Shown: positions 54,706 to 63,639 of the stretch, in pieces
Layout of the letters: the number at the start of each line of letters is the position of its first letter
How positions within the stretch are numbered: the stretch's first letter is position 1
Assembly (NCBI GenBank): GCA_023398165.1
Contig: JAEWSQ010000015.1
Location: 1 to 64,000 of the forward strand
DNA: 64,000 nucleotides
Direction: 5' to 3'
Source of the DNA: Spirochaetota bacterium
GTDB taxonomy: Bacteria > Spirochaetota > Spirochaetia > Treponematales > Treponemataceae
Translations under genes and position numbers: made by a program
The notes under the pieces: model-generated
Databases searched by the model: none
What the model was told of the DNA's origin: nothing
What the model saw: the letters and a program-made list of their open reading frames with translations, nothing else

Positions 54706-55557
54706 ATGGTAGATAAAAAGTATAGCATACCTTTTACTGTTCCGTCGAGTTTGATTGACGGACAATGCCGCTTTACCGCACTCGGTATGATTAGCGCCGC
54801 TCAGGATGTTACAGCCGTTCATTACGGATCAGGCGGTCTTTCAATACCGCATCTTCAGAAAAAGAAACTCACCTGGGTTTTAGTAAAGCAGAGATTTGAG
54901 ATAAGGGAATATCCGCTGTGGATGGACAGTCTGTATTTGACAACATGGGCAAAGCCTCCCAAAGGACCGTTTTTTTTCCGTGATTATGAATACAGTTATG
55001 CATTACTCGGACGTAAGCCTACGATGGATAAGGCTCTGCGCGATGTATCTGAAGGAGGAAAAACTCTGTACGATGAAAACGCGGAACCCTTTCTCCGTGC
55101 CGCTTCAAACTGGATGGTTATCGACACTGATATGATGAAACCCTTAAAACCGTCAGATGATGTCATGGGAACTCTTCAGTACTGCTACGATAATGCACTT
55201 GATTCCTCCTTCCCGAAAATTCCGATGCCGGATGCCGGATGGGACTGCGAGCACAGTTTTTTCCCTACAGTCACTGATATTGATATAAACAGCCACGTAA
55301 ATAATCTTTCGTATATCCGCTGGATACTTTCATATATTCCCTTCTCCGTATGTGAGGGGAAACTTATCAGCTGTCTGGACACCTACTATATTTCAAGCGC
55401 TGTTTTTTCTCAGAAACTTATATGCAGGGCATGTGAAATAGAAAAAAACGTCTGTGTTCATTCAATAATCCGAGCAGAGGACGGTTCTGAAGTATTTCGT
55501 GCAAAGACGGTGTGGAAAAGCGGAGAATCCATGAGCAGAGGCATCATACTCGAATGA
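54706..55557 (+). CDS. Acyl-ACP thioesterase
   Basis: About 283 residues with two hotdog domains. KKLTWVLVKQRFEIREYP lies in the first, and TDIDINSHVNNLSYIRWIL in the second is the FatA/FatB-like motif with Asn and His of the active site. It releases free fatty acids from acyl-ACP. The ATG at 54706 fits the promoter. The stop overlaps the next start (ATGA). Confidence 0.9.
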   Translation: MVDKKYSIPFTVPSSLIDGQCRFTALGMISAAQDVTAVHYGSGGLSIPHLQKKKLTWVLVKQRFEIREYPLWMDSLYLTTWAKPPKGPFFFRDYEYSYALLGRKPTMDKALRDVSEGGKTLYDENAEPFLRAASNWMVIDTDMMKPLKPSDDVMGTLQYCYDNALDSSFPKIPMPDAGWDCEHSFFPTVTDIDINSHVNNLSYIRWILSYIPFSVCEGKLISCLDTYYISSAVFSQKLICRACEIEKNVCVHSIIRAEDGSEVFRAKTVWKSGESMSRGIILE

Positions 55558-56030
55558 TGCAGAAATTCTTCAGTACGTTTATGCTGTTTTATGAAAAAAA
55601 TCCTCTGGAAGTCATCATTCTAATTATTACTCTGTGCGTTCTTGTTCTTTTTTTAGCGGTTCTTCTGGGCCGAACCATCGGAAAACTGGAATCAAAAGCC
55701 TCATTATCGCGTTTTGAAAAGTTTTCAAGACAGGATGCGGTAAAACGTTCCAGATCGGTACTTTTAGGGCAGCTCGGCGAGCAGCTTTCCCCGTTTCTGC
55801 CCGGATTTCCCTGCAGTCCTGAAGACGCGCGGTTCATCGGAAAACCGGTGGATTTCATCGCTTTTTCAGGGATGGGCGCAGGCGAAGACGGGGAAGGCGG
55901 AACTATTAAAGAAATAGTATTTATAGAGGTAAAAACGGGAAACGCGGTTCTTTCAAAGCGCGAAAGGGAAATAAAAAAAGCGGTGGAAGAGGGAAGAGTG
56001 CGCTATATTGAATACCGTATCGGATCCTGA
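55554..56030 (+). CDS. Holliday junction resolvase-like membrane-anchored protein
   Basis: About 158 residues. A membrane helix (VIILIITLCVLVLFLAVLLG) precedes a nuclease-like domain with GQLGEQLSPFLPGFP, GKPVDFIAF and IVFIEVKTGNAVLSKRER. The D...E-x-K pattern matches the predicted endonuclease/Holliday junction resolvase-related family. No activity is proven in close relatives that I know of. Its ATG at 55554 overlaps the thioesterase stop. Its 3' end overlaps the convergent GGDEF-EAL gene by 28 bases. Confidence 0.8.
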   Translation: MMQKFFSTFMLFYEKNPLEVIILIITLCVLVLFLAVLLGRTIGKLESKASLSRFEKFSRQDAVKRSRSVLLGQLGEQLSPFLPGFPCSPEDARFIGKPVDFIAFSGMGAGEDGEGGTIKEIVFIEVKTGNAVLSKREREIKKAVEEGRVRYIEYRIGS

Positions 56031-57814
56031 CCGTTATCTATCCGTAATATTGCAGATTCATCGCCTGAAAGCATTTTTTCGCACAGATCGGCCGGCATGG
56101 GCTTACCCATTAAGAATCCCTGTGTATTCCGGCAGTTAATCTGTTGAAGGACCTCAAGCTGATCCGAGTTTTCAACACCTTCTGCGATTGTATCGAGTCC
56201 CATTTTGGTTACCAGTGATATTATTGAATCGGTTATTTCGGCTTCGATGCTGTTCTTACTGGTTATATTTGCAATGAATGACTTATCAATTTTTAAAGTG
56301 GTAAGCGGGAGAATCTGAAGGTAGCTTAACGAGGAATAGCCGGTTCCAAAATCATCAAGAGAAATTCCGACACCTAAATCCTTAATATTCTGGAGAAGCC
56401 TTACCGTATCTTCCATGTTTTCAATGAGAATACCTTCGGTTACTTCAATTTCAATGCTTTTAGGATCAAGATTATACCGTTTTATGGTTTCCTCAAGGTC
56501 ATAAATAAATGAGGGTTTTTTAAGCTGTATGGGAGAAACATTTATTGACATGATGCCGTCAAATTTAAAGGTATCTTTCCATTGACGCAGCGTGGCGCAG
56601 GCAGTATTCATGACCCAGTCCCCGAGTGGAATGACAAGGCGCGATTCTTCGGCAAGGGGTATAAACTGTTCGGGGCTTATCCATCCTATTTCATCATCAA
56701 ACCACCTCAGGAGGGCTTCAAAACCGCGCAGTTTTTTCGTTACAATATCAACCTGAGGCTGATAGTAGAGCTTAAAGCTTCCGTTTATCATCGCGTCGTT
56801 GAGTTTTGTTTCAAGATTGAGCCGTTTTAAAAGTTTATCCTGCATGAGGTGCATAAAGAAAAATACGTTATTCTTCCCTTTTTTCTTTACATCATACATA
56901 GCCATGTCGGCAAATTTAAGAAGTTCTTCAATGCTGTCCGTGTCATCGGGAAAGAGCGAAATTCCGGCCGAAATGCTTACATTGACGGAATTTACCGATT
57001 CCATTATTGCGTCTGATATTGTCACCATTGAATCTTTTGTCTCGAGATCTGATGCAAGTACTAGAAACTCATCTCCCCCGAATCTGAATACCTGTATTGT
57101 TTCACGGACAAAGTTCTTAAGCTGTTTGCTGACGCGGCACAAGAGTTCATCGCCTGCGATGTGTCCCTGTGAATCGTTAACATCTTTAAGATTATCAACA
57201 TCAATAAGCATCAAGCCTAGAATGCTGTGTTCTTTCCGCGATTTCTGAATGGCAAGTTCAATTATTTCATTGAAACGCGAGCGGTTTGGAAGTCCTGTTA
57301 GAGGATCATGGAAGGCAAGGTGTTCAAGACGGATATTGAGATTCTCTATTTTATCGAGTTTATTGCGTAAATTCTGACGTGAAAGTACAAGCTCTTCGGA
57401 CAAAGCCGCTAGACGCAGGTTCTGCCGTCTCAGCTGCTGTTCGTGTTCCTTGTCTTTGCTTATGTCGTGAAGAGTTACCAAAAGAAAATTCTGGGGAAGT
57501 TTAACAAGCGAAACGAAAAACCATGAATTGAGCACCTGCGAAAAAAAACTATGCTCAATGTGTCTGCCGGTTTCGAATGCTTCCTGCCCCATTTGAATCC
57601 ATGGAACACTCGCAGAAACGTGAACCATGGATTTTGAAAAAAGCGAGTTTATTTCCACCCGCCTGTTGGTCATAATTTCGTATGCCTGATTCATGTAGAT
57701 TGGACTGAAATCCAAAATCTGTTTTTCTGTATCGCAAACAGGCGAAGCAACTAGCAGAGCTTCAGAAGTATACGTAACAATGTTTTCGTAAATCAATGAA
57801 TCAAGCATATCCAT
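56003..57814 (-). CDS. Soluble PAS-like/GGDEF/EAL protein
   Basis: A 603-residue protein with no membrane helix. Residues about 10-120 are PAS-like, followed by a coiled coil (120-165). The GGDEF domain has the intact motif RFGGDEF (246-250), but the inhibitory RxxD site is missing its Asp (RETI). The EAL domain keeps FEALLRW (366-368) and DDFGTGYSSLSYL. Both cyclase and phosphodiesterase activity are therefore possible. It starts 18 nt after the potD stop on the same strand, which suggests co-transcription with the polyamine transporter. Confidence 0.9.
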   Translation of the reverse strand: MDMLDSLIYENIVTYTSEALLVASPVCDTEKQILDFSPIYMNQAYEIMTNRRVEINSLFSKSMVHVSASVPWIQMGQEAFETGRHIEHSFFSQVLNSWFFVSLVKLPQNFLLVTLHDISKDKEHEQQLRRQNLRLAALSEELVLSRQNLRNKLDKIENLNIRLEHLAFHDPLTGLPNRSRFNEIIELAIQKSRKEHSILGLMLIDVDNLKDVNDSQGHIAGDELLCRVSKQLKNFVRETIQVFRFGGDEFLVLASDLETKDSMVTISDAIMESVNSVNVSISAGISLFPDDTDSIEELLKFADMAMYDVKKKGKNNVFFFMHLMQDKLLKRLNLETKLNDAMINGSFKLYYQPQVDIVTKKLRGFEALLRWFDDEIGWISPEQFIPLAEESRLVIPLGDWVMNTACATLRQWKDTFKFDGIMSINVSPIQLKKPSFIYDLEETIKRYNLDPKSIEIEVTEGILIENMEDTVRLLQNIKDLGVGISLDDFGTGYSSLSYLQILPLTTLKIDKSFIANITSKNSIEAEITDSIISLVTKMGLDTIAEGVENSDQLEVLQQINCRNTQGFLMGKPMPADLCEKMLSGDESAILRIDNGQDPIRYSI

Positions 57815-57832
57815 TATTATATACTAAGCCGT

Positions 57833-58879
57833 TTATTCTGTAAAACGGATTTTTTGCCAAATCTCATTATATTTTTCGAGTCCTGCCCCGAGATCCTCTT
57901 TAATTTCACAGTTGGACATTTCCTCTGCTTTATACATCGGAGTTTTTGTGGTGTAAGCTTCGGCTGCAGGATTAACGGTCGCAGGAAAGCGGAATTCATC
58001 GAGGAATTTTGCATAAATTTCCGGGCGGTGAATAAAGTTAATAAATTCCATTGCAAGATCGTAATTTTTGGCATCTTTGAGTATGCACATAGAATCGATG
58101 TACATCGGTCCGCCTTCGCTCGGAATAAAGAAATCTATGGTATTCCATTCTTCTTCCGGAACTTCGCCGTATACTGCTTCTGCATAACCCTGAACAACCC
58201 AGAAATCACCCGATTTGAATGATTTTCCAAAACCTTCAGCATCAAATTTTACAAGATTCGGTTTCCATTCATTAACAATAAGATCCTGAGCGGCCTGGAG
58301 CTCCGCATCATCGAGCGTGTTAACGGATTTTCCGAGATAGGCAAGAGCATCGCCGATTACTTCCCTCATATCGTCCATCATACACATTCTCTGGCTCAGA
58401 TCGGTACGGGCGAAAATATTCCAGCTTTTATCATATGAAGTTACCTTTGATGTGTTAACCGCAATACCGGCAGCTCCCATGTAGTAAGGTACTGAATACT
58501 TCATCACGGGGTCATAGGTGGCTTTCTCCATAATCATCGGACTGATATTGCCCTTGTTGGTCAGCTTGCTGTGATCAATCTCTCTGAGCATTCCTTCGGC
58601 AATCATGATAGAAACATAATCCTGCGAAGGAACGACGACATCGTATCCGGTTGCGCCGGCTTTAAGTTTGGCAAACATCTCTTCGTTCGATGCATAACTG
58701 TCAACCTTAACGGTTACACCGTATTCCTGTTCAAAAAGTTTCAAAACAGATTCTGGTGTGTAATACGTCCAGTTGAACAGGTATAAGGTCTTACCGTCGT
58801 TTTTTTTGCATCCGGTAACCATCAGTACTGTACTAATAAGTACAATAGTTAAAACGATTGTAGAAATTTTCTTTTTCAT
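57833..58879 (-). CDS. potD: Spermidine/putrescine-binding lipoprotein
   Basis: A 348-residue lipoprotein (signal IVLTIVLISTVLMVTGC). LYLFNWTYYTPESVLKLFEQEYG is the PotD/PotF start with the ligand-binding Trp, and GYDVVVPSQDY, PYYMGAAGIAVNT and WVVQGYAEAVYGE follow. It delivers polyamines to PotABC. A 248-nt hairpin-rich gap separates it from potC, and a GGDEF-EAL gene follows at 18 nt. The exact ligand is not known. Confidence 0.95.
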   Translation of the reverse strand: MKKKISTIVLTIVLISTVLMVTGCKKNDGKTLYLFNWTYYTPESVLKLFEQEYGVTVKVDSYASNEEMFAKLKAGATGYDVVVPSQDYVSIMIAEGMLREIDHSKLTNKGNISPMIMEKATYDPVMKYSVPYYMGAAGIAVNTSKVTSYDKSWNIFARTDLSQRMCMMDDMREVIGDALAYLGKSVNTLDDAELQAAQDLIVNEWKPNLVKFDAEGFGKSFKSGDFWVVQGYAEAVYGEVPEEEWNTIDFFIPSEGGPMYIDSMCILKDAKNYDLAMEFINFIHRPEIYAKFLDEFRFPATVNPAAEAYTTKTPMYKAEEMSNCEIKEDLGAGLEKYNEIWQKIRFTE

Positions 58880-58915
58880 ACAATATCTCCTCTAAAAAAG
58901 TTACTTAATATGAGG

Positions 58916-59052
58916 CAATTTCAAAAGTCAGACGAGTTTTGAAATTGCTACTTTAATGTAGCGACAGAATTTTTACAACTAACTATATCAAAAGGAGTTA
59001 TAAAAATTCTGTAAAGCCACTTGAGAAAGTTAACAGACTTTTGAAAGTGGCT
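58916..59052 (-). other. Three-hairpin gap between potC and potD
   Basis: Three exact inverted repeats follow each other: CAATTTCAAAA/TTTTGAAATTG (58916-58926, 58937-58947), ACAGAATTTTTA/TAAAAATTCTGT (58964-58975, 59001-59012) and AGCCACTT/AAGTGGCT (59015-59022, 59045-59052), the last with an inner AAAGT/ACTTT stem. In the minus transcript they could raise or lower potD expression relative to potABC through RNA stability or partial termination. Confidence 0.65.
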
Positions 59053-59127
59053 CAATATCTTATGTATAAAAGCCGCTGCGGACTTTTAGCATTACTTGTA
59101 TCGGGACAGAGAAAGCTATGCATACTT

Positions 59128-60003
59128 TTACTTTGCTGCTGCTATGTTTTTTAAGAATTTACGAAGGGTAAACGCAATGAGTACCGTGGCGAGAATCATG
59201 ACAAACGACAGCGCATTAATTACCGGAGATACGCCGAATCTGATCATAGAATACACATAGAGCGGAAGCGTCGTTGAGCCGGGACCGGACACGAAAAAGG
59301 TTATGACAAAGTCCTCTAAAGACATAGTTACAGCCATCATAAATCCTGACATAATGCCGGGAAAAATTGCAGGAATAATTACCTTATACATCGTCTGTCT
59401 TTCTGTAGCTCCAAGATCATGAGCCGCTTCTATGATTGAAAAATCAAATTCATCAAGACGGGCTAAAACCATGAGAAATACAAACGGCAGACAGAATGTT
59501 GTATGCGCTACGAAGATTGAAAACAAACCGAGCGGCAGTTTTATTCCAGAAAAGAAGATAAGCATGGAAACACCGACTATGACTTCGGGCAGAACCATTG
59601 GTAAAAAAGTGACCGTCTGTATATATGCCTTACCCTTGAATTTATACCAGCTTATGCCGATCGCCGCGAGTGTTCCCAGCACAGTTGAAACTGCAGCAGA
59701 AGACAAAGCGACAATGAAACTGTTTACCAGCGCTGCCCACAGCGGTTTAGAATCGAAAAAGAGTTTTTTATACCACTCAAGAGAGAAACCGGTAAATGAA
59801 CTGCCTTTTCCCTCATTAAAAGAGTATGCTATGATAACAAAAAGAGGCAGAAAAAGGAAAATGAGCGTCAGCACAAGAACAGTAAAAGAAAAAGAGAATG
59901 TCGCCTTTCTCTGATATGCCCTTCTTGCATGCCGCGCTGGTTCTGAAACAGGGCGTTTTACGTTCAGCCTGTTTACCATCCGGTGGAAAGGATTTAAGTT
60001 CAT
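59128..60003 (-). CDS. potC: Spermidine/putrescine ABC permease
   Basis: About 291 residues with six membrane helices and the permease EAA-type loop (EAAHDLGATERQTMYKVIIPAIFPGIMSG). It is one of two membrane subunits of PotABCD. The ATG at 60003 overlaps the potB stop (TAATG). A longer frame begins further upstream, but its extra residues lie inside potB. Confidence 0.95.
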   Translation of the reverse strand: MNLNPFHRMVNRLNVKRPVSEPARHARRAYQRKATFSFSFTVLVLTLIFLFLPLFVIIAYSFNEGKGSSFTGFSLEWYKKLFFDSKPLWAALVNSFIVALSSAAVSTVLGTLAAIGISWYKFKGKAYIQTVTFLPMVLPEVIVGVSMLIFFSGIKLPLGLFSIFVAHTTFCLPFVFLMVLARLDEFDFSIIEAAHDLGATERQTMYKVIIPAIFPGIMSGFMMAVTMSLEDFVITFFVSGPGSTTLPLYVYSMIRFGVSPVINALSFVMILATVLIAFTLRKFLKNIAAAK

Positions 60004-60920
60004 TACCGTTTTTCCTCCGCTTTTCCTGTAGTTTTCAAAGCGCTTTCTTTTTTGGTGGATGCCATCATCCACAAAACACCTGCAGTACTTAATACCGTAA
60101 TTATCATAGAGAAGGCCGCGGCAAGAGGCCAGTTTCGTGTTTTATTTACCTGGTCAACAATAATATTGCCGATCATATAAGAATCTTTTCCTCCGACAAG
60201 AAGAGGAACTGTATAGGCTCCAAAAATCGGAATGAAGGTAAAAATAACAGCTGTTACAACGCCGCTTTTAACGTTCGGCAGTAATACTTTAAACATGGAT
60301 TGGGGCTTTGAAGCACCGAGATCCCGTGCGGCTTCCAGAAGTGAAAAGTCGAACCGGTCAATTGCAGTAAAAACAGGCAGAATTGCGTACGGAAGGTACA
60401 TATAGACCGACACGAGAATAACTGCCTGCTGATTATAGAGAAGTTTTAAGTAGTCCTTTGTAATGCCTGTCTGCATCAGCAGAGAGTTAATAAAACCGTC
60501 GTTTCCTAAAATGGACATCCATGCAAAGATGCGGATTAATGAATTTGTCCAAAAAGGAATAATCACGAGAAATAACAGGGCTGTCTGATACTTGCTTCTC
60601 GCCATCGCGTATCCGCATGGCAGAGCGATAAGAATCGTAATTACTGTTGATATGAGCGATATGCGCAGCGTCCGCAGTAAAACAAGACCGTAGGCGGGAT
60701 TGAACATCTGCTTGTATGCGTTCAGTGAAAATTCCCAGACAACACCGCCGTAGAGGCCTTTTTTCAGGAAACTGTACAGAATTATTATTACTAACGGTAT
60801 TATAAAAAAGACTGTAAACCACAAACCCATGGGCCATGCATACACAGAACCCATATTTTTTAAGCCGGCTCGGGGGCTTTTACCGGCCGCCGGCGGTTTT
60901 GATTCTTCAACCTTGCTCAT
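60003..60920 (-). CDS. potB: Spermidine/putrescine ABC permease
   Basis: A 305-residue six-helix permease. The EAA loop reads EAARDLGASKPQSMFKVLLPNVKSGV. It has long basic termini (KVEESKPPAAGKSPRAGLK and KKESALKTTGKAEEKR). It overlaps potA by 4 bases and potC by 1, so the three are translationally coupled. Confidence 0.95.
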   Translation of the reverse strand: MSKVEESKPPAAGKSPRAGLKNMGSVYAWPMGLWFTVFFIIPLVIIILYSFLKKGLYGGVVWEFSLNAYKQMFNPAYGLVLLRTLRISLISTVITILIALPCGYAMARSKYQTALLFLVIIPFWTNSLIRIFAWMSILGNDGFINSLLMQTGITKDYLKLLYNQQAVILVSVYMYLPYAILPVFTAIDRFDFSLLEAARDLGASKPQSMFKVLLPNVKSGVVTAVIFTFIPIFGAYTVPLLVGGKDSYMIGNIIVDQVNKTRNWPLAAAFSMIITVLSTAGVLWMMASTKKESALKTTGKAEEKR

Positions 60921-62059
60921 TTATTTATATCCTCTACGATGTAGCCGTCATCAGGGCTCCAGGAAATAAAGACCTTGTCTTTCCATTCAATTTCAGGACC
61001 GTCATCCAGATAATTCGAGTGCTGTTTAAATACCTTAACGAGTACCCCGTTATCGAGACGTACATAAAATTTTGATTGAAAACCGGAATAAATCGGTTCT
61101 TCGACAATACCTGAAAACACATTGATGCCTTTTTTAGCCGTAACAGGAGGCTCGAGGGTAATACGGATCTTTTCGGGTCTCACTGTCACACAGACTTTTT
61201 GTCCGGGTTCGGTTTTCTCATAGTCAGTTACCTTGATTGTGCTTGAAAGAGAAGGAACATCAAGGGTGCACATATATTCTTTAACTTCACCGTCTTCCTC
61301 GAGGTATGGTATGCACTCGTCGACACGGGCATCGAAGCTGTTTGTCTCTCCTATGAACTGTGCGACAAATTCGGTTGCAGGACTCTCATAGATTTCAAAG
61401 GGGGTTCCAACCTGCAGTACTTTTCCCTGATTCATAACGGCAATCCGGTCTGAGACTGATAAAGCCTCCGATTGATCATGTGTGACGTAAATGAATGTAA
61501 TACCGATCTTATCATGAATAGAGTCAAGCTCAATCAGAAGATTTGAACGAAGCTTTGCGTCCAGAGCTGAAAGCGGTTCGTCGAGAAGAAGAACCTTGGG
61601 CTCGTTAATAAGAGCTCTGGCTATAGCCACACGCTGCCTCTGACCGCCTGAAAGCTGATTCGGCTTTTTGTGTGCATGAGCATCGAGCTGTACCAGGTGA
61701 AGATATTCGTTTACTTTCTCGTCAATTTCTGTTTTCCCAAGTTTACGCAGACGCATCGGAAAGGCCACATTTTCGTACACCGAAAGATGGGGAAACAGAG
61801 CATAATTTTGAAAAACCGTATTCGACTGGCGCTTGTTCGGAGGAAGCGGAATGACGTTTTTATCATCAAACAAGACCGTTCCCTCATTGGGAAATTCAAA
61901 ACCGGCAATAATGCGTAGTAAGGTTGTCTTACCGCATCCAGAGGGGCCGAGAAGAGAGAAAAATTCTCCCTTGTTAATGGTAAAGCCCACATTGTCCAAT
62001 GCATGGAAGGTACCGAAAGATTTCGATACGTTGTTGATAGAAACTGTACTTCCTTTCAA
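60917..62059 (-). CDS. potA: Spermidine/putrescine ABC ATPase
   Basis: A 380-residue ATPase with Walker A LGPSGCGKTTLLRIIAGFE, signature LSGGQRQRVAIARAL, Walker B VLLLDEPLSALDAKLR and a C-terminal TOBE-like regulatory part (KVCVTVRPEKIRITLE). The start is a TTG at 62057-62059 with GAGGAC 7 bases upstream. It is the first gene of the pot set; an aldo/keto reductase precedes it by 82 nt. Confidence 0.95.
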   Translation of the reverse strand: MKGSTVSINNVSKSFGTFHALDNVGFTINKGEFFSLLGPSGCGKTTLLRIIAGFEFPNEGTVLFDDKNVIPLPPNKRQSNTVFQNYALFPHLSVYENVAFPMRLRKLGKTEIDEKVNEYLHLVQLDAHAHKKPNQLSGGQRQRVAIARALINEPKVLLLDEPLSALDAKLRSNLLIELDSIHDKIGITFIYVTHDQSEALSVSDRIAVMNQGKVLQVGTPFEIYESPATEFVAQFIGETNSFDARVDECIPYLEEDGEVKEYMCTLDVPSLSSTIKVTDYEKTEPGQKVCVTVRPEKIRITLEPPVTAKKGINVFSGIVEEPIYSGFQSKFYVRLDNGVLVKVFKQHSNYLDDGPEIEWKDKVFISWSPDDGYIVEDINK

Positions 62060-62141
62060 TCCAGTCCTCTTACCGTCAAATTATTTTATTGTGTAAATGG
62101 TACAATGGTGAAAAAAATAGGACTTGTCAAGACTTGCACCC

Positions 62142-63296
62142 TTAAAACAGCGATTTTTCTGCTTCTTTAAGAACACTGCTTATGACAATATTCTGGGGGC
62201 ATTTTGATTCGCAAATTCTGCACGAAACACACCTGTCAGATCCGTGCTTTTCAGCCTTTAGTGCCGTGTAAGCTGCAGAAACAGCATGATGAGCATCATT
62301 ATCAAGTGCGCCTGTCATGGAAACCCTGTTGTATTCGGCAAGTATCTCAGGTATAAAAACGCCCTTGGGGCAGGGCATGCAGTAGCGGCAGCCGGTGCAG
62401 GGTGTCAGTATTCTGTCTCTAAACCACTGTCCTGCTTCTTCAATGATCTTTATATGTGATGAAGGCAGGGAATTCGGTTTCGCTGCAGAAGCGGCGGCGC
62501 AGTTTGTTAAAATCTGTGCATCCTCGTTCATACCCGAAAGTGCTGTTATGACGCCCTGCTGTTCCCAGACATACCGGAACGCCCATTCTGCCGGGTACCG
62601 GGGCATTCCTGTTTTTGAAAAAATGTCCTGAACTGCTTTCGGCACCCGGGCCAGCATTCCTCCCCGTAAAGGCTCCATTACGATGACGCCGAGTTCTTTT
62701 TTATTAGCATACTGCAGTCCCTCAAGTCCTGCCTGATACTTTGAATCCAGATAGTTGTACTGAATCTGGCAGAACTCCCAATCATCGTAACCGTCAACGA
62801 TGTGCTTAAAAACATCCAGCTCATCATGGAATGAAAATCCCGCATGCAGAATTTTTCCTTCTTTCTTAGCTTTCTCAAGGAAAAGAAGTCCTTCATTATC
62901 TGTAATTGTTTTCCAGAAACTGCTGTTAAGCGCATGCATGAGGTAAAAGTCTATATGATCGGTACCGAGTCTTTTGAGCTGGGTGTCTAAAAGTGTAGAC
63001 CAGTCTTTTTTGTCCTTTACAAGCCATACCGGACTTTTATCGGCTATGTATATGGTATCCCGTATGTTAAGCTCCTTAAGAGCCTTTCCAAGGACTTCCT
63101 CGCTTTTCTCTCCATGATACACATATGCCGTATCATAATAATTGATGCCGTTTTCGTATGAGGTACGTATGAGTGAAAGCGTTTTTGCATAATCAATATT
63201 CTCACTCTGTCCGTTTATGACGGGAAGCCTCATTGCTCCGAATCCGAGAACTGAAATTCCTTTATCCTGAATTTTAGGAAATCTACGGTATTCCAT
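62142..63296 (-). CDS. Aldo/keto reductase with C-terminal ferredoxin domain
   Basis: A 384-residue protein with an aldo/keto reductase barrel: GFGAMRLPVINGQ, YDTAYVYHGEKSEEVLGKAL (Asp and Tyr of the active site) and HIDFYLMHALN (His). The C-terminal 80 residues hold two 4Fe-4S-type motifs (CTGCRYCMPCPKG and CVSCRICESKCPQ). This fused form is common in anaerobes; its substrate and electron partner are unknown. Confidence 0.95.
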   Translation of the reverse strand: MEYRRFPKIQDKGISVLGFGAMRLPVINGQSENIDYAKTLSLIRTSYENGINYYDTAYVYHGEKSEEVLGKALKELNIRDTIYIADKSPVWLVKDKKDWSTLLDTQLKRLGTDHIDFYLMHALNSSFWKTITDNEGLLFLEKAKKEGKILHAGFSFHDELDVFKHIVDGYDDWEFCQIQYNYLDSKYQAGLEGLQYANKKELGVIVMEPLRGGMLARVPKAVQDIFSKTGMPRYPAEWAFRYVWEQQGVITALSGMNEDAQILTNCAAASAAKPNSLPSSHIKIIEEAGQWFRDRILTPCTGCRYCMPCPKGVFIPEILAEYNRVSMTGALDNDAHHAVSAAYTALKAEKHGSDRCVSCRICESKCPQNIVISSVLKEAEKSLF

Positions 63297-63309
63297 TGTA
63301 TGACTCCAT

Positions 63310-63639
63310 TTACATCAAGGCTGAAAGCGCCATGAAAACAATTGTGGCGCCTGAGATACTGATCATTGCATTTTTTTTCCACGCATGAAGCAGTACCGTT
63401 ACTACTATACCACACAAATGCGGTATACCGAAAGGTTTTTCTAGAAAAGAGACTGTCCTTAAACAGTAAACTATGAGCACCATCATTACCATGGGAGGCA
63501 TGTAGGAGGCTGCAAATCTTAGAAATTTTGGCGGCTGTCTCTTCGAGAACAGGGCGAACGGAAACAAGCGGGTCGCAAAAATGACGAGTGAAAAACAGAG
63601 TGTGTAAAGTAAGGCCTGTATAAGGGTCAGTTTAGTCAT
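63310..63639 (-). CDS. azlD: AzlD-type branched-chain amino acid export subunit
   Basis: About 109 residues, four membrane helices, with FATRLFPFALFSKRQPPKFLRFAASYMPPMVMMVLIVYCL, the AzlD pattern. It pairs with AzlC to export branched-chain amino acids. The ATG at 63637-63639 follows CCGGAGC and overlaps the end of azlC by 8 bases. Confidence 0.85.
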   Translation of the reverse strand: MTKLTLIQALLYTLCFSLVIFATRLFPFALFSKRQPPKFLRFAASYMPPMVMMVLIVYCLRTVSFLEKPFGIPHLCGIVVTVLLHAWKKNAMISISGATIVFMALSALM

